NCBI GenBank assembly: GCA_031282535.1
Contig: JAITDM010000035.1
Location: 1-5,950, forward strand
DNA: 5,950 nucleotides
Direction: 5' to 3'
Source: Oscillospiraceae bacterium
GTDB taxonomy: Bacteria > Bacillota > Clostridia > Oscillospirales > UBA929
Every line of letters begins with the position of its first letter. Position 1 is the stretch's first letter. Shown here piece after piece: positions 1 to 5,454 of this stretch. Position numbers and translations under genes: made by a program. The notes under the pieces are model-generated. The model was not told the origin of the DNA. It saw only the letters and a program-made list of their open reading frames with translations, and ran no database searches.

Positions 1-120
1 GGGTTTCTTTCTTTGTATTGCCTGCATTTTTAGCCTAATCTTCTAATTTTGAAAACAGAAAAGGCTTATGAGATCACTTTGCTGTCTGAGTGTCTTTCTC
101 TCCTTCTATGTATCCTCCCA
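1..120. other. AT-rich, CpG-free edge segment, probable chimeric or foreign DNA
   Basis: By hand count this stretch is about 38% G+C, against about 62% in the next 60 bases and more further on. It has no CG dinucleotide at all; the first one in the window is at 129-130, after which CG is very frequent. It is rich in T and polypyrimidine runs. The frame of the downstream regulator has a stop (TGA) at 50-52, and the encoded residues before about position 120 do not resemble the regulator family, whereas the family match begins sharply at the ILPGDIY residues (from about 121). The simplest reading is a misjoined read or host-derived chimera at the contig edge. A real insertion or rearrangement is the alternative. 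No gene or promoter can be supported here. Confidence 0.6.
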
Positions 121-844
121 CATCCTGCCGGGCGACATCTATATGCGCTCCCGGGAGCTTCACTTCGAGAGTGACGTGCCCCGTGTGGTCATATTGGTGC
201 GCCAGGTGGGCAAGACGGACCTCGCGGTCATCGACGTCGTGCAGGGTCTCTTCCCCGACAGACAGATCGATTTCGTGGCGAGCCTGAACGAGACGGACAT
301 CGCGCTCGTCAAACAGGTCAAGGCCGGCGTAGACACGCAGGACCTGCGCAAGCTGGCCGCCGCCATCGAGGAGACGATCAACTCCGAGCTGTATATCAAA
401 ACCGTCATCGGCATCGGCTCGGTGGTGGACAGCCTCAAAGACCTGGCCGGGTCGTACAAAGAGGCCCAGATCGCCATCGAGGTGGGCAAAGTCTTCGACA
501 CGGAAAAGACGATCATCAATTTCGAAAACCTGGGGATCGGGCGCCTCATCTACCAGCTCCCGATCACGATGTGCGAGATGTTCCTCTCCGAGGTGTTCAA
601 GAAAAATTCGATCGACTCGCTGGACCAGGAGACGCTGATCACGATCCAGAAGTTCTTCGAAAACAGCCTGAACGTCTCCGAGACCTCGCGCAAACTCTTC
701 GTACACCGCAACACGCTGGTGTACCGGCTCGAAAAGATCAAAAAACTCACGGGGCTCGATCTGCGGGAGTTCGACCACGCCATCATCTTCAAAGTGGCGA
801 TGATGGTCAAGAGATATCTCCTCTCCCGCGAGGACGCGTATTGA
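68..844 (+). CDS. CdaR/PucR-type helix-turn-helix transcriptional regulator, N-terminus missing
   Basis: A DNA-binding regulator acting in the cytoplasm. The C-terminal end (residues about 190-250) is a PucR-type helix-turn-helix: a conserved KFFENSLNVSETSRKLFVHR stretch followed by NTLVYRLEKIKKLTG and an amphipathic terminal helix. Residues about 26-175 fit the degenerate GGDEF-like sensor domain found in CdaR-family regulators. Full-length relatives, as I recall them, carry about 100-130 more residues at the N-terminus. Here the recognisable family sequence starts only at ILPGDIY (residues 19-25), and the first 18 residues are encoded by the foreign-looking edge. The ATG at 68 is therefore probably not the native start; ATG 143 is internal to the conserved region. 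There is no convincing ribosome binding site before 68. The gene lies 141 bases upstream of ftsE in the same direction, an arrangement I recall from Clostridia. Its target genes and ligand cannot be told from the sequence. Confidence 0.8.
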   Translation: MRSLCCLSVFLSFYVSSHILPGDIYMRSRELHFESDVPRVVILVRQVGKTDLAVIDVVQGLFPDRQIDFVASLNETDIALVKQVKAGVDTQDLRKLAAAIEETINSELYIKTVIGIGSVVDSLKDLAGSYKEAQIAIEVGKVFDTEKTIINFENLGIGRLIYQLPITMCEMFLSEVFKKNSIDSLDQETLITIQKFFENSLNVSETSRKLFVHRNTLVYRLEKIKKLTGLDLREFDHAIIFKVAMMVKRYLLSREDAY

Positions 845-858
845 CCGCGCATCCGGGC

Positions 859-887
859 GGGGCGGCCCCTGACGACGGGCCCGCCCC
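859..887. repeat. GC-rich hairpin after the regulator gene
   Basis: Arms GGGGCGGCCC (859-868) and GGGCCCGCCCC (877-887) pair with one bulged base around an 8-base loop, starting 15 bases after the regulator stop. No T-tract follows, so it is not a typical intrinsic terminator. It could shape the 3' end of the transcript or be a dispersed palindromic repeat. Confidence 0.5.
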
Positions 888-918
888 ACCGACGACCCGC
901 GTGCGGACCGGCCTGCAG

Positions 919-939
919 GGGCGGGGTTCAAACCCGCCC
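919..939. repeat. GGGCGGG/CCCGCCC hairpin, REP-like
   Basis: A perfect 7-bp inverted repeat (919-925 with 933-939) closes a 7-base GTTCAAA loop. It is followed by an A/T patch (943-949) but no T-run. From memory, short palindromes of this GGGGCGGGGTT type recur between genes in high-GC Clostridia, so a dispersed repeat is the preferred reading; this needs a genome-wide count. Confidence 0.45.
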
Positions 940-972
940 TCCCATTTAACGCCCGGGACGGGACAAAACGGG

Positions 973-978
973 GGAGGA
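973..978 (+). promoter_or_regulatory. Ribosome binding site deciding the TTG start of ftsE
   Basis: GGAGGA lies 7 bases before the TTG at 986, an ideal distance. No ATG or GTG lies in frame at a suitable distance, and the protein beginning at this TTG (MVRLVDVCKTYDNG) matches the normal FtsE N-terminus. No convincing -35/-10 promoter was seen in 845-985, so ftsE may be read through from upstream. Confidence 0.8.
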
Positions 979-985
979 TTGTCGT

Positions 986-1681
986 TTGGTTCGTCTGGTT
1001 GATGTGTGCAAGACCTATGACAACGGCACCAGAGCCCTCAAAGGCGTGAGCCTGCGCATCGACGACGGGGAATTTGTGTTCCTGGTGGGGCCCTCCGGCT
1101 CCGGCAAGTCCACGATCATCAAGCTGCTGACCGGGGAGATCCGCCCCAGCGAGGGGCGCGTCCACGTGAACGGTTACAGCATCGGCGCCCTGCGCACGCG
1201 GGACGTCCCGTTTCTCCGCCGCACACTGGGCGTCATCTTTCAGGACTTCCGCCTTGTGGACAAGAAAAGCGTCTACGAAAACGTCGCCTTCGCGATGCGG
1301 GTGGTGGGCGCGTCGCCGCGTGAGATACGCCTGCGCGTGCCCTATGTGCTCGACCTCGTCGGGCTCTCCCACAAGGCGCGCCGCCGTCCCTACGAACTCT
1401 CGGGCGGCGAACAGCAGCGCGTGGCCATCGCGCGGGCGCTCATCAACAACCCCAAGGTCATCATCGCCGACGAGCCCACCGGGAACCTGGACCCGGCCCG
1501 CTCGCTGGAGATCATGACCCTGCTGGAGCGCATCAACGCGCTGGGCACCACGGTGCTGGCCGTCACACACGAAAAAGAACTCGTGAACCGCTTTGCGAAA
1601 CGCGTGGTGGCCATCGACGGCGGCCGGATCATCAGTGACAGAACAGGCGGGTACTACCAGTATGAAGCGCTACGAAACTAG
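986..1681 (+). CDS. ftsE: Cell division ATP-binding protein FtsE
   Basis: ATPase subunit of the FtsEX complex, an ABC-type machine on the cytoplasmic face of the membrane that drives conformational change in FtsX and so activates a cell-wall hydrolase outside. All ABC motifs are present: Walker A GPSGSGKST (residues 35-43), Q-loop FQD with Gln86, signature LSGGEQQ (138-144), Walker B VIIADE (158-163) with catalytic Glu163, D-loop NLDP (167-170) and switch His195. The FQDFRLVDKKSVYENVAF stretch after the Q-loop is typical of FtsE rather than other ABC ATPases. Length is 231 residues, close to the usual 220-230. The start is TTG, set by GGAGGA 7 bases upstream. The 3' end overlaps ftsX by 20 bases, pointing to translational coupling and fixed stoichiometry. 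Confidence 0.97.
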   Translation: MVRLVDVCKTYDNGTRALKGVSLRIDDGEFVFLVGPSGSGKSTIIKLLTGEIRPSEGRVHVNGYSIGALRTRDVPFLRRTLGVIFQDFRLVDKKSVYENVAFAMRVVGASPREIRLRVPYVLDLVGLSHKARRRPYELSGGEQQRVAIARALINNPKVIIADEPTGNLDPARSLEIMTLLERINALGTTVLAVTHEKELVNRFAKRVVAIDGGRIISDRTGGYYQYEALRN

Positions 1682-2561
1682 TTATTTTTTCCGGGAAGGC
1701 GTCCGCGGCATTTTTTTGCACGGGTTCATGAGTTTCGCCGCCATCGGCGTCATCGTGGCCTGTCTGCTCATCATGGGCAGTTTCTCCCTGCTCGCCTACA
1801 ACTTAAACGCGCTCATCGGCGACATCCAAAACAGCAGCGAGATCTACGTCTTTGTGGACGAGACGCTGTCGGACGCCGAGGCGCGCAGCGTCGGCACGCG
1901 CATCAACCGCCTCGACAACGTCGACATCAGCACCTTTGTCTCCCGTGACGAGGCGCTGGTCCAGTTCGGCGAGCGTCTGGACGAGGAGTACAGCGCGCTG
2001 ATCGAGGGGCTGGAGCAGGACAACCCGCTGCGCCACCGCTATGTGGTCCGCCTGATCGACACGGAGCGGATGGCCGAGACGGTGGCGCAGCTCCAAAACG
2101 TGCCCGGCGTCGACCAGGTGAACGCCCGGCTCGACATCACCGAGAACATCCTGCTCGTGCGCGGGGTGGTCAACACCGTCAGCCTGGCGCTCATCGTCGT
2201 GCTGCTCGCGGTGTCCGTGTTCATCATCTCCAACACGGTGAAGCTCGCCACCTTCGACCGGCGCGAGGAGATCGCGATCATGCGGGTGGTGGGGGCCACG
2301 AAGCGGTTCATCCGCTGGCCGTTTGTCATCGAAGGCTTTTTGCTGGGGCTGACCGGCGCCGTCGCCGCGTTCTTCCTCCAGTGGGGCCTTTATTTGTCGC
2401 TCTCGCGGCGCGTCACCGAGGGGCTCAAAAACATCGCCCTCGTGCAGATGGCGCCCTTCGACGAGATCCTGCCGGCCGTGCTCCTCGTGTTTTTGCTGGT
2501 GGGGTTCCTCGTCGGCATGGGTGGCAGCCTGCTGACGATCCGCCGGTTCATGCGGGTGTAA
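1662..2561 (+). CDS. ftsX: Cell division permease-like protein FtsX
   Basis: Membrane subunit of FtsEX. The 299-residue protein has the standard FtsX topology: a short cytoplasmic N-terminus (1-24), TM1 about 25-47, a large extracellular domain about 50-170 that in the family contacts the hydrolase or its activator, then TM2 about 172-193, TM3 about 221-247 and TM4 about 269-291. The cytoplasmic loop after TM2 holds the conserved FDRREEIAIMRVVGATKRFI segment (198-217), the coupling region that contacts FtsE. The ATG at 1662 is preferred because it gives the usual MKRYETSYFFREG N-terminus; a longer frame back to 1593 would lie inside ftsE and adds nothing family-like. A weak ribosome binding site (AGGCGGG, about 10 bases upstream) within ftsE agrees with coupled translation. 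FtsX proteins are close to 300 residues in Firmicutes. Confidence 0.97.
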   Translation: MKRYETSYFFREGVRGIFLHGFMSFAAIGVIVACLLIMGSFSLLAYNLNALIGDIQNSSEIYVFVDETLSDAEARSVGTRINRLDNVDISTFVSRDEALVQFGERLDEEYSALIEGLEQDNPLRHRYVVRLIDTERMAETVAQLQNVPGVDQVNARLDITENILLVRGVVNTVSLALIVVLLAVSVFIISNTVKLATFDRREEIAIMRVVGATKRFIRWPFVIEGFLLGLTGAVAAFFLQWGLYLSLSRRVTEGLKNIALVQMAPFDEILPAVLLVFLLVGFLVGMGGSLLTIRRFMRV

Positions 2562-2610
2562 AGTGCAATACAAATCGTATAAAATATGATAAATATACAA
2601 GAAGTAATCA
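2562..2610 (+). promoter_or_regulatory. AT-rich island at the start of the M23 gene, possible internal promoter
   Basis: This stretch is strongly AT-rich inside a GC-rich operon. It includes TATAAAAT (2578-2585) and TATGAT (2585-2590), either of which resembles a -10 box. No good -35 box lies 16-18 bases upstream, and there is no Shine-Dalgarno motif before the ATG at 2586. It may be a weak promoter, or simply an unstructured translation start region. Confidence 0.3.
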
Positions 2611-3827
2611 CGCGATTCCGGGGGAAGGGGGCCGAGGTCGTGCGTAACAACAAGACGCGCGTGTTTGCCGTGGCGCTGGCGCTGCTGCTCGTATTTGCGC
2701 TGGTGTTTGGGTTTATCTATTCCGTGACGATCCCCGCCGCCGGCGCGGCGTCGTCGCTCGACGCGCTGCGGCAGAACTCCAAGTCGCTCGCGGCGGAAAA
2801 GAAAAAGATCCAGGAGGAGCTCTCCCAGGTGCAGCAGGAGCAGGCCTCCGCCGCCAAGCGGAAGGAGGCGCTCGACAAGCAGATCGGCATCACCGAGCAG
2901 GAGATCCAAAACACGGAGGAGCTCATCGCGATGCTCACCGGCGAGATCGCGCGCCGGCAGGCGGAATTGGACGAGGCGCTGCGCCGCGAGGCCGAGCAGT
3001 ACGAGGCCTTCCGCGTCCGGATGCGGGCGATGGAGGAGGCCGGCGACACGGGCTACCTCGGCGTGCTGCTGTCGGCCGACAGCTTTTCCGACCTGCTCGG
3101 GCGCATCGGCACCGTGCAGGAGATCATGGACTACGACCTCGCGCTGATGGACGACCTGCAGGCGACGCGCCTCGTGGTTGAGGAGACGAAGCGCGCGCTC
3201 GAGGCCGACAAGGACGAGCAGTCCGCCGTCAAGCAGACCCTCTCCGACCGGCGGGCGGAACTCGCCAGCCAGAGCCGGGAGCAGGTCCAGATGCTGCAGG
3301 AACTCGAGAAAGAGGAGGCCGCGTACCGCAAGGCCATTCAGGAGAAGGATGAGGCCGAGAAGGCGCTGCAGCAGCAGATCAGCAGCCTCATGGCGGAGCT
3401 GGCCCGCAAGAACACCGTGTACGTGGGCGGCGAATACACCTGGCCGCTGCCCGGCTACACGGCCGGCTCGCCTTTCGGTCTCCGCTACCACCCGATTCTC
3501 AAGCGCAACAGACTGCACACGGGCCAGGACATCCCCGCGCCCACGGGCACCAAGATCCTCGCGGCCAACGGCGGGGAGGTCATCAAGGCCGACTACAACT
3601 CCGGGTACGGCAACTACGTCGTCATCGACCACGGCGGCGGGCAGGCCACGCTGTACGGCCACATGAGCCGCATCGGCGTGTCGGCGGGGCAGAAGGTGAA
3701 GAAGGGGGCGGTCATCGGCTACGTGGGCTCCACCGGCCTCTCCACCGGTCCGCACCTGCACTTCGAGATCATCATCAACGGCACGCAGGTGAATCCGATG
3801 AAATATTTCACCCAGGTGTCGGGCTGA
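2586..3827 (+). CDS. Coiled-coil M23 family zinc endopeptidase (EnvC-like), likely FtsEX partner
   Basis: Predicted extracellular, membrane-anchored or secreted peptidoglycan endopeptidase. Residues about 26-47 form one hydrophobic segment after a basic stretch, followed by a possible AGA signal-cleavage site at 52-54. Residues about 57-275 are a long Glu/Gln/Lys/Ala-rich coiled coil. Residues about 282-408 are an M23 (LytM) domain with intact residues: zinc ligands His311 and Asp315 (HTGQD), His392 of the HLH motif, and catalytic His359 (YGHM) and His390. The layout resembles E. coli EnvC, but EnvC has a degenerate active site and activates amidases, whereas this domain looks catalytically competent. 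It sits 24 bases after ftsX, and FtsEX partners in Firmicutes (PcsB, CwlO) also pair a coiled coil with a hydrolase, so it is the probable FtsEX-controlled enzyme (inference). The start is uncertain: ATG 2586 lacks a ribosome binding site; GTG 2640 (residue 19) has AAGGGGG 8 bases upstream and gives a more compact signal sequence. Confidence 0.93.
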   Translation: MINIQEVITRFRGKGAEVVRNNKTRVFAVALALLLVFALVFGFIYSVTIPAAGAASSLDALRQNSKSLAAEKKKIQEELSQVQQEQASAAKRKEALDKQIGITEQEIQNTEELIAMLTGEIARRQAELDEALRREAEQYEAFRVRMRAMEEAGDTGYLGVLLSADSFSDLLGRIGTVQEIMDYDLALMDDLQATRLVVEETKRALEADKDEQSAVKQTLSDRRAELASQSREQVQMLQELEKEEAAYRKAIQEKDEAEKALQQQISSLMAELARKNTVYVGGEYTWPLPGYTAGSPFGLRYHPILKRNRLHTGQDIPAPTGTKILAANGGEVIKADYNSGYGNYVVIDHGGGQATLYGHMSRIGVSAGQKVKKGAVIGYVGSTGLSTGPHLHFEIIINGTQVNPMKYFTQVSG

Positions 3828-3832
3828 GAGAG

Positions 3833-3862
3833 CCGGCCGGGGCGCCAATGAACTCCGGCCGG
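3833..3862. repeat. CCGGCCGG inverted/direct repeat pair after the M23 gene
   Basis: CCGGCCGG occurs at 3833-3840 and 3855-3862, separated by 14 bases. Each is self-complementary, so the pair can also form a hairpin. The second copy sits inside the 10-base palindrome TCCGGCCGGA (3854-3863), and GTCCGGAC follows at 3873-3880. No T-tract follows. This is a compact REP-like palindrome cluster of unknown role beginning six bases after the stop codon. Confidence 0.45.
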
Positions 3863-3917
3863 ACGGCCCGGCGTCCGGACACGCGGGCATCCGGGCGCGG
3901 GTCCCAAGATTGCTTTG

Positions 3918-3948
3918 ATGGTTTGCGGAAAATACTTCCGCAAACCAT
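3918..3948 (+). terminator. Perfect 13-bp hairpin upstream of the S41 gene, possible terminator or attenuator
   Basis: ATGGTTTGCGGAA (3918-3930) and TTCCGCAAACCAT (3936-3948) are perfectly complementary around a 5-base AATAC loop. A short T-rich tail TTTCGTT would follow in the RNA. It stands 21 bases before the start codon of the protease gene, in a locally AT-richer stretch unlike the surrounding DNA. The tail is weak for an intrinsic terminator, so partial attenuation between the M23 and S41 genes, an mRNA-stability hairpin or a protein-binding operator are all possible. Confidence 0.5.
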
Positions 3949-3958
3949 TTCGTTGAAA

Positions 3959-3965
3959 AAGGAGA
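3959..3965 (+). promoter_or_regulatory. Ribosome binding site of the S41 protease gene
   Basis: AAGGAGA lies 4 bases before the ATG at 3970 and directly follows the 3918-3948 hairpin. It is the strongest match to the Shine-Dalgarno consensus in the window after that of ftsE, and it fixes the start that gives a basic MKKRF N-terminus followed by a membrane segment. Confidence 0.75.
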
Positions 3966-3969
3966 CGGC

Positions 3970-5193
3970 ATGAAAAAACGATTTACACTGAGCACGGTGC
4001 TGGCGCTCATGCTGCTGGTGGCGGCGGCGGCGGCGCTGATCGGGTACAACCGGGCCTCCGTCCAGCTCAGGGAGCAGCTCGAGGTATTTCAGGCGCAAAA
4101 GGAGGAACTGAGCAAGCTGATCGCCGCCCGTGAGATCATCCAGGACCAGTTCGTCGGCGAGGTGGACCGGGTCCGGCTGTACGACAGCGCCATCGACGGC
4201 ATGGTGCGCTCGCTGGACGACCAATATTCGCACTACCTGAGCGCCGAGGAATACGCGCGCTACCAGCGCGCCGCCGACAACCGCTACGTGGGCGTCGGCA
4301 TCACGGCCGCGCAGCACCCGGAGGGGGATATCCTGGTGCTCGAAGTGTACGAGGACTCCCCGGCGGAGGAGAGCGGGATCAAGGCCTTCGACCGCATTAT
4401 CGAGGTGGAGGGCACGCCGGTGACCGAGATGGGGTTTGAGATGGCGGTGGGGGCCATCGGCGGGGCGGAGAACACGCAGGTGCGCCTCACGATCCTGCGC
4501 CCCGACGGGACGCGGGCGGAGGTGAATCCGACGCGCCGGGCCGTCGGTCTGCGGGCGGTGTCGTCGGAGATCTTGGCCGGGCAAAACATCGGCCTCGTGC
4601 GCATCCGCAATTTCGAAAGCGGCGTCGACAGGGACTTTCGCGAGGCGGTCGCCCGCCTGCAGAGCGCCGGCGTCCGCGCGCTCATCTTCGACGTGCGGTT
4701 CAACCCGGGCGGCCAGCTCGACGTCATGCGGCCCATGCTGGACCTGCTGCTGCCGGAGGGCACGCTGATCACGCTGCGCGCCAAGGACGGCACCGAGCAC
4801 GTCTTCACGTCGGAGCCGGGCGAGGTGGACCTGCCGATGGCGGTGCTCGTGAACGGATACTCCTACAGCGCGGCCGAGTTCTTCGCCGCCGCGCTGCGCG
4901 AATACGACAAGGCGGTGGTGGTCGGGGAGCCGACCACCGGCAAGGGCTACGCCCAGCGGACGATCCCGCTGGAGGACCAGTCGGCGATCATTCTGTCGAT
5001 CGTGGAATACTTCACGCCGCAGGGGCGCAGCCTTTCGGGCGTCGGCCTGACGCCCGACGACGCCGTGGCGCTGAGCGAGGAGGAAAACCGCAATTTCTAC
5101 ACCCTGACCCTCGAACAGGACCGGCAGCTCCAACGGGCGATCGGCGTGCTCACACAGCAGCTGCCGCCGCTGCCCGAGGACGACGCGCCGTAG
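3970..5193 (+). CDS. S41 family C-terminal processing peptidase (CtpA/CtpB type)
   Basis: Membrane-anchored serine protease of the carboxyl-terminal processing family, acting outside the membrane. Residues 1-5 are basic, about 7-26 form the single membrane anchor, and about 30-100 are the N-terminal helical region with the family motif around LDDQYSHYL (82-90; relatives usually have LDDPYS). A PDZ domain spans about 106-190 and the S41 protease core about 190-375. The Ser-Lys-Gln catalytic residues are visible: Ser300 in NGYSYSAAE, Lys325 in GKG and Gln329 four residues later, with the expected 25-residue Ser-Lys spacing; VRFNPGG precedes them. Length, 407 residues, is normal. Position directly behind ftsEX and a cell-wall hydrolase suggests it processes or degrades an envelope protein, as Prc does with MepS in E. 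coli; the substrate here is unknown. A hairpin just upstream may reduce its expression relative to the upstream genes. Confidence 0.95.
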   Translation: MKKRFTLSTVLALMLLVAAAAALIGYNRASVQLREQLEVFQAQKEELSKLIAAREIIQDQFVGEVDRVRLYDSAIDGMVRSLDDQYSHYLSAEEYARYQRAADNRYVGVGITAAQHPEGDILVLEVYEDSPAEESGIKAFDRIIEVEGTPVTEMGFEMAVGAIGGAENTQVRLTILRPDGTRAEVNPTRRAVGLRAVSSEILAGQNIGLVRIRNFESGVDRDFREAVARLQSAGVRALIFDVRFNPGGQLDVMRPMLDLLLPEGTLITLRAKDGTEHVFTSEPGEVDLPMAVLVNGYSYSAAEFFAAALREYDKAVVVGEPTTGKGYAQRTIPLEDQSAIILSIVEYFTPQGRSLSGVGLTPDDAVALSEEENRNFYTLTLEQDRQLQRAIGVLTQQLPPLPEDDAP

Positions 5194-5222
5194 GGCTCAG
5201 GGCCCTCTTGGGCCATGAGCCC
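5193..5222 (+). terminator. Strong 13-bp hairpin overlapping the S41 stop codon
   Basis: GGGCTCAGGGCCC (5193-5205) pairs with GGGCCATGAGCCC (5210-5222) with a single mismatch and a TCTT loop. The left arm begins at the last base of the TAG stop. No T-run follows (AGTGCTGAGTTG), so it is not a textbook intrinsic terminator, but a stem this GC-rich at a gene end probably marks or protects the 3' end of the operon transcript. Confidence 0.45.
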
Positions 5223-5223
5223 A

Positions 5224-5246
5224 GTGCTGAGTTGTGGGTGCTGAGT
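5224..5246. repeat. Tandem GTGCTGAGT direct repeat
   Basis: GTGCTGAGT occurs at 5224-5232 and again at 5238-5246, offset by 14 bases, directly after the terminator-like hairpin. The role is unknown; it may be two half-sites of a binding site or a slippage product. Confidence 0.45.
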
Positions 5247-5251
5247 CGAAA

Positions 5252-5274
5252 CGGCGGCGGAGACTGCCGCGCCG
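5252..5274. repeat. GC-rich hairpin CGGCGGCGG/CCGCGCCG
   Basis: Arms at 5252-5260 and 5267-5274 pair over 8 bp with one bulged G around a 6-base loop. It is part of the gene-free, structure-rich stretch 5194-5454. No T-tract follows and no function can be assigned. Confidence 0.35.
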
Positions 5275-5293
5275 TAGATGTCTAAACCCGGCC

Positions 5294-5381
5294 CCGGCCT
5301 CATATGTATTGAGCGTATGGGCAGGGCGCTGCGTGTAGCGCCCACAACCGATGCCGGCCTCATATGTTTGTGTGATTGGGC
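5294..5381. repeat. Two imperfect direct repeats of about 28 nt, 60 bases apart
   Basis: The 14-mer CCGGCCTCATATGT is identical at 5294-5307 and 5354-5367. Similarity continues less exactly to a shared TGGGC (ending 5322 and 5381), giving repeat units of about 29 and 28 nt at exactly 60-base spacing. Between them lies a perfect 7-bp hairpin, GGGCGCT (5324-5330) with AGCGCCC (5337-5343). The 261 bases from 5194 to 5454 hold no supportable gene; these repeats and hairpins are their main content. They could be a small non-autonomous element, a structured RNA or regulatory region, or decayed sequence. Confidence 0.55.
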
Positions 5382-5406
5382 GCATCGGGTGTGAGACTGT
5401 GCGGGG

Positions 5407-5435
5407 CCGCCGGCCGGGAGACGGCGATCCGGCGG
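5407..5435. repeat. CCGCCGG/CCGGCGG inverted repeat upstream of the last gene
   Basis: Perfect 7-bp arms at 5407-5413 and 5429-5435 with a 15-base loop, ending 19 bases before the ATG at 5455. It could occlude the start region of the following gene or be a binding site. At this GC content a 7-bp match is only weak evidence. Confidence 0.3.
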
Positions 5436-5454
5436 TTCGGCTGGGGGGCGGGAT

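Noticed and set aside
68..130. Signal-peptide-like hydrophobic start of the regulator
   Set aside because: The hydrophobic residues come from the AT-rich, CpG-free edge, and a PucR-type DNA-binding protein would not be exported; treated as a junction artefact.
917..941. GGTTCAAACCC at 925-935 resembling a tRNA T-arm
   Set aside because: In tRNA register the T-stem pairs poorly, and no acceptor, D or anticodon arms lie upstream; the sequence is better explained as a GC-rich palindrome.
74..1570. Long minus-strand open frame opposite the regulator and ftsE
   Set aside because: It is antisense to clearly recognisable genes; G/C-ending codons leave the opposite strand open. Its product is His/Arg/Asp-rich low-complexity sequence without family features and it runs into the foreign-looking edge.
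1593..1661. Longer N-terminus for FtsX starting at 1593
   Set aside because: It would lie wholly inside ftsE and add 23 residues unlike any FtsX; ATG 1662 gives the normal family start.
1803..4049. Minus-strand open frame of 748 codons across ftsX, the M23 gene and the start of the S41 gene
   Set aside because: Same antisense effect of high GC codon use; it spans two intergenic regions and several well-supported genes and encodes Leu/Arg/His-rich repeats with no recognisable domain.
3808..5133. Minus-strand open frame opposite the S41 gene
   Set aside because: The + strand carries a complete protease with intact catalytic residues; the antisense product looks like a compositional shadow.
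5294..5381. CRISPR-like geometry: about 29-nt repeat plus 31-nt spacer
   Set aside because: Only two copies, which differ from each other beyond the first 14 bases, the spacer forms its own hairpin and there are no cas genes.
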